Below, piece by piece: positions 59,401 to 64,000 of a DNA stretch of 64,000 nucleotides. The notes under the pieces are model-generated. The model saw only the letters and a program-made list of their open reading frames with translations, searched no databases and was not told where the DNA came from. How positions within the stretch are numbered: the stretch's first letter is position 1; every line of letters starts with the position of its first letter. The stretch lies in contig OZ038382.1 of assembly GCA_964036045.1 (NCBI GenBank), positions 113,878,587 to 113,942,586 of the forward strand, written 5' to 3'. Made by a program: the position numbers and the translations under genes. The stretch comes from Eutreptiella sp. 'Long Island Sound 2002'. Taxonomy: Eukaryota; Euglenozoa; Euglenophyceae; Eutreptiales; Eutreptiaceae.

Positions 59401-62400
59401 TCAAATATTTGACGGACATACATCCGTCAAATATTTCGGGGCGGTAGACCCCCCAAATATTTGACGGATGTATGTCCGTCAAATATTTTGGGGGTGTAGA
59501 CCCCCCAGACAACTCACGCATGGGCATGCGTCAAATGTTTGACGGACATGCATCCGTCAAATTTTTCGGGGGTGTAGACCCCCCAAATATTTGACGGATG
59601 TATGTCCGTCAAATACTTTGGGGGTGTAGACCCCCCAAATATTTGACTGACATGCATCGGTCAAATATTTTGGGGGGGTAGACCCCCAAGATAACTGACG
59701 CATGGGCATGCGTCAAATATTTGACGGATGTATGTCCGTCAAATATTTAGGGGGTGTAGACCCCCCAAATATTTCACCGATGTATGTCCGTCAAACATTT
59801 TTGGGGTTTAGAACCCCCAAATATTCGACGGACAGGCATCCGTCAAAGATTTAGGGGGTGTAGGCCCCCCAAATATTTGTCGGATGCATGTCCGTCAAAT
59901 GTTTGACACATGCCCATGCGTCTGTTATCTGAGGTGTCTACACTCCCAAAATATTTGACGGACATACATCCGTCAAATATTTGACGGATGTATGTCCGTC
60001 AAATATTTCGGGGGTCTACACCCCCCAGATAACTGACGCATGGGCATGCGTCAAAGATTTGACGGACATGCATCCGTCAAATATTTCGGGGGTGTAGACC
60101 CCCCAAATATTTGACGGATGTATGTCCGTCAAATATTTCGGGGGTGTAGACCCCCCAGACAACTGACGCATGGGCATGCGTCAAATATTTGACGGACATG
60201 CATCCGTCAAATATTTCGGGGCTGTAGACCCCCCCAAATATTTGACTGATGTATGTCCGTCAAATGTTTTGGGGGTGTAGACCTCCAAATGTTTGACGGA
60301 TGTATGTCCTTCAAATATTTTGGGGGTGTAGACCCCCCAAATATTTGACTGACATGCATCCGTCAGATATTTTGGGGGTGTAGACCCCCCAGATAACTGA
60401 CGCATGGGCATGCGTCAAATATTTGACGGACATGCATCCGTCAAATATTTAGGGGGTGTAGACCCCCCAAATATTTGAGGGATGTATGTCCGTCAAATGT
60501 TTTGGGTGTGTAGAACCCCCAAATATTTGACGGACAGGCATCCGTCAAATATTTAGGGGGTGTAGGCCCCCCAAATATTTGACGGACATGCATCCGTCAA
60601 ATATTTTGGGGGTGTAGACCCCCCAAATGTTTGACGGATGTATGTCCGTCAAATATTTCGGGGGTTTAGACCCCCCAAATATTTGACGGATGTATGTCCG
60701 TCAAATATTTAGGGGGTCTGCACCCCCAAAATATTTGACGGATGTATGTCCGTCAAATATTTGGGGGGTCTACACCCCCCAGATAACTGAAGCATGGGCA
60801 TGCGTCAAATATTTGACGGACATGCATCCGTCAAATATTTTGGGGGTGTAGCCCCCCCAAATATTTGACGGATGTATGTCCGTCAAATATTTTGGGGGTG
60901 TAGGCCCCCCAGACAACTGCCGCATGGGCATGCGTCAAATATTTGACGGACATGCATCCGTCAAATATTTCGGGGGTGTAGACCCCCCAAATATTTAACA
61001 GATGTATGTCCGTCAAATATTTTGGGGGTGTAGACCCCCCAGACAACTGACGCATGGGCATGCGTCAAATATTTGACGGACATGCATCCGTCAAATATTT
61101 TTGGGGGTGTGGACCCCCCAAATATTTGACGGATGTATGTCCGTCAAATATTTTTGGGGTCTACACCCCCCAGATAACTGACGCATGGGCATGCGTCAAA
61201 TATTTGACGGACATATATCCGTCAAATATTTTCGGGGTGTAGACCCCCCAACTATTTGACGGATGTATGTCCGTCAAATATTTTGGGGGTGTAGGCCCCC
61301 CAGACAACTGCCGCATGGGCATGCGTCAAATATATGACGGACATGCATCCGTCAAATATTTCGGGGGTGTAAACCCCCCAAATATTTGGCGCATGTATGT
61401 CCGTCAAATATTTTGGGGGTGTAGACCCCCTCGACAACTGACGCATGGGCATGCGTCAAATATTTGACGGACATGCATCTGTCAAATATTTTGGGGGTGT
61501 AGCCCCCCCAAACCCCCAAAATATTTGACGGATGTATGTCCGTCAAATATTTTTGGGGTCTACACCCCCCAGATAACTGACGCATGGGCATGCGTCAAAT
61601 ATTTGACGGACATATATACGTCAAATATTTTCGGGATGTAGACCCCCCAAAATATTTGACGGATGTATGTCCGTCAAATATTTGGGGGGTCTACACCCCC
61701 CAGATAACTGAAGCATGGGCATGCGTCAAATATTTGACGGACATGCATCTGTCAAATATTTTGGGGGTGTAGCCCCCCCAAATATTTGACGGATGTATGT
61801 CCGTCAAGTATTTTGGGGGTGTAGACCCCCCATATAACTGACGCATGGGCATGCGTCAAAGATTTGACGGACATGCATCCGTCAAATATTTCGGGGGTGT
61901 AGACCCCCCAAATATTTGACGGATGTATGTCCGTCAAATATTTTGGGGGTGTAGGCCCCCCAGACAACTGACGCATGGGCATGCGTCAAATATTTGACGG
62001 ACATGCATCCGTCAAATATTTCGGGGGTGTAGACCCCCCAAATATTTGACTGATGTATGTCCGTCAAATGTTTTGGGGGTGTAGACCCCCCAGATAACTG
62101 ACGCATGGGCATGCGTCAAATATTTGACGGACATACATCCGTCAAATATTTCGGGGCGGTAGACCCCCCAAATATTTGACGGATGTATGTCCGTCAAATA
62201 TTTTGGGGGTGTAGATCCCCCAGACAACTGCCGCATGGGCATGCGTCAAATATTTGACGGACATGCATCCGTCAAATATTTCCAGGGTGTAGACCCCCCA
62301 AATATTTGACGGATGTATGTCCGTCAACTATTTTGGGGCTGTAGACCCCCCAGACAACTCACGCATGGGCATGCGTCAAATGTTTGACGGACATGCATCC

Positions 62401-64000
62401 GTCAAATTTTTCGGTGGTGTAGACCCCCCAAATATTTGACGGATGTATGTCCGTCAAATACTTTGGGGGTGTAGACCCCCCAAATATTTGACTGACATGC
62501 ATCGGTCAAATATTTTGGGGGGGTAGACCCCCAAGATAACTGACGCATGGGCATGCGTCAAATATTTGACGGATGTATGTCCGTCAAATATTTAGGGGGT
62601 GTAGACCCCCCAAATATTTCACCGATGTATGTCCGTCAAACATTTTTGGGTTTAGAACCCCCAAATATTCGACGGACAGGCATCCGTCAAAGATTTAGGG
62701 GGTGTAGGCCCCCCAAATATTTGACGGATGCATGTCCGTCAAATGTTTGACACATGCCCATGCGTCTGTTATCTGAGGTGTCTACACTCCCAAAATATTT
62801 GACGGACATACATCCGTCAAATATTTGACGGATGTATGTCCGTCAAATATTTCGGGGGTGTAGACCCCCCAGATAACTGACGCATGGGCATGCGTCAAAG
62901 ATTTGACGGACATGCATCCGTCAAATATTTCGGGGGTGTAGACCCCCCAAATATTTGAGGGATGTATGTCCGTCAAATGTTTTGGGTGTGTAGAACCCCC
63001 AAATATTTGACGGACAGGCATCCGTCAAATATTTAGGGGGTGTAGGCCCCCCAAATATTTGACGGACATGCATCCGTCAAATATTTTGGGGGTGTAGACC
63101 CCCCAAATGTTTGACGGATGTATGTCCGTCAAATATTTCGGGGGTTTAGACCCCCCAAATATTTGACGGATGTATGTCCGTCAAATATTTAGGGGGTCTG
63201 CACCCCCAAAATATTTGACGGATGTATGTCCGTCAAATATTTGGGGGGTCTACACCCCCCAGATAACTGAAGCATGGGCATGCGTCAAATATTTGACGGA
63301 CATGCATCCGTCAAATATTTTGGGGGTGTAGCCCCCCCAAATATTTGACGGATGTATGTCCGTCAAATATTTTGGGGGTGTAGGCCCCCCAGACAACTGC
63401 CGCATGGGCATGCGTCAAATATTTGACGGACATGCATCCGTCAAATATTTCGGGGCTGTAGACCCCCCAAATATTTGACAGATGTATGTCCGTCAAATAT
63501 TTTGGGGGTGTAGACCCCCCAGACAACTGACGCATGGGCATGCGTCAAATATTTGACGGACATGCATCCGTCAAATATTTTGGGGGTGTGGACCCCCCAA
63601 ATATTTGACGGATGTATGTCCGTCAAATATTTTTGGGGTCTACACCCCCCAGATAACTGACGCATGGGCATGCGTCAAATATTTGACGGACATATATCCG
63701 TCAAATATTTTCGGGGTGTAGACCCCCCAACTATTTGACGGATGTATGTCCGTCAAATATTTTGGGGGTGTAGGCCCCCCAGACAACTGCCGCATGGGCA
63801 TGCGTCAAATATTTGACGGACATGCATCCGTCAAATATTTCGGGGGTGTAAACCCCCCAAATATTTGACGCATGTATGTCCGTCAAATATTTTGGGGGTG
63901 TAGACCCCCCAGACAACTGACGCATGGGCATGCGTCAAATATTTGACGGACATGCATCCGTCAAATATTTAGGGGGTCTACACCCCCAAAATATTTGACG
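56486..64000. repeat. hairpin-rich satellite built from 26-bp modules, continues beyond the window
   Basis: Three kinds of palindromic core alternate: TTTGACGGAYRYATRTCCGTCAAA, GGGGGTGTAGACCCCCC (or its inverse) and GACGCATGGGCATGCGTC. One pair of cores makes 52 bp, and the unit holding the GACGCATG core is 78 bp. Periods of 130 (78+52) and 182 (78+52+52) bp follow. A rare marker (TTTGACACATGCCCATGCGTC) lies at 58315, 59902 and 62746. A block containing TTTGAGGGATGTATGTCCG near 60474 is repeated 2,480 bp later. Open minus-strand frames of 61-79 aa recur at these spacings and are not genes. Confidence 0.95.

Noticed and set aside
57268-63931. Many 61-79 aa minus-strand frames with near-identical peptides (NIWGVYTPEIFDG...)
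   Set aside because: They are translations of the hairpin satellite at its own period; no start context, no variation pattern of a gene family.
56486-64000. CRISPR array
   Set aside because: Spacing is regular but 'spacers' are themselves copies of a few palindromes, and the genome is eukaryotic.

Overview
The window is nuclear DNA from a eukaryote. It has GT-AG spliced genes, widely spaced exons, non-LTR retrotransposon (LINE) wreckage and several kinds of satellite DNA. It looks like a large, repeat-rich genome of a unicellular alga or protist. The LINE remains and a transporter of the AI-2E family fit that, but I cannot name the species. Very little of the 64 kb codes for protein, and most long open frames are by-products of GC-rich or tandemly repeated DNA.

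Layout. (1) 1-4.0 kb: the 3' end of an unidentified gene with a Pro-rich region and acidic tail, then a four-exon gene (1032-3589, 751 aa) whose first half resembles the ParB/sulfiredoxin fold. Eight copies of a 20-bp palindrome lie only in the non-coding parts of this segment: between the genes, inside two introns and after the stop. (2) 4-16 kb: no intact gene; decayed minus-strand reading frames and several short tandem repeats. (3) 16.1-18.8 kb: a 5'-truncated LINE, from the end of the reverse transcriptase (RT) domain to the ORF end. (4) 20.0-39.5 kb: three exons of an AI-2E family membrane transporter on the plus strand. Exons B and C appear to be separated by a 17.8-kb intron. That intron holds two 1.03-kb direct repeats flanking about 13 kb, which contain a ~108-bp tandem array and a LINE with APE endonuclease and RT domains. 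The rest of the transporter is not in the window.

(5) 39.8-55.6 kb: a mosaic of about ten related elements, up to 2.4 kb long. They begin CACCTCGCAGAG, carry the inverted copy CTCTGCGAGGTG just inside the other end, finish with a small TTGCC/GGCAA hairpin, and sit between two T residues. This is the architecture of non-autonomous Helitron2/Helentron (HINE) elements. Many lie head to tail, and most are filled with ~200-bp tandem monomers carrying G-runs. The first (39842-40483) instead holds an inverted pair of tRNA-like sequences. (6) 55643-55842: an assembly gap. (7) 55.8-56.5 kb: a C-rich ~23-bp repeat. (8) 56.5-64 kb: a satellite built from 26-bp modules, almost every one a hairpin, organised into 52, 78, 130 and 182-bp periods and longer blocks.

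The main leads are the ParB-like gene with its private palindromes, the Helitron2-like arrays with internal satellite monomers, the transporter gene carrying a giant repeat-filled intron, and the all-hairpin satellite. Assignments rest on motifs read by eye; no database search was run.
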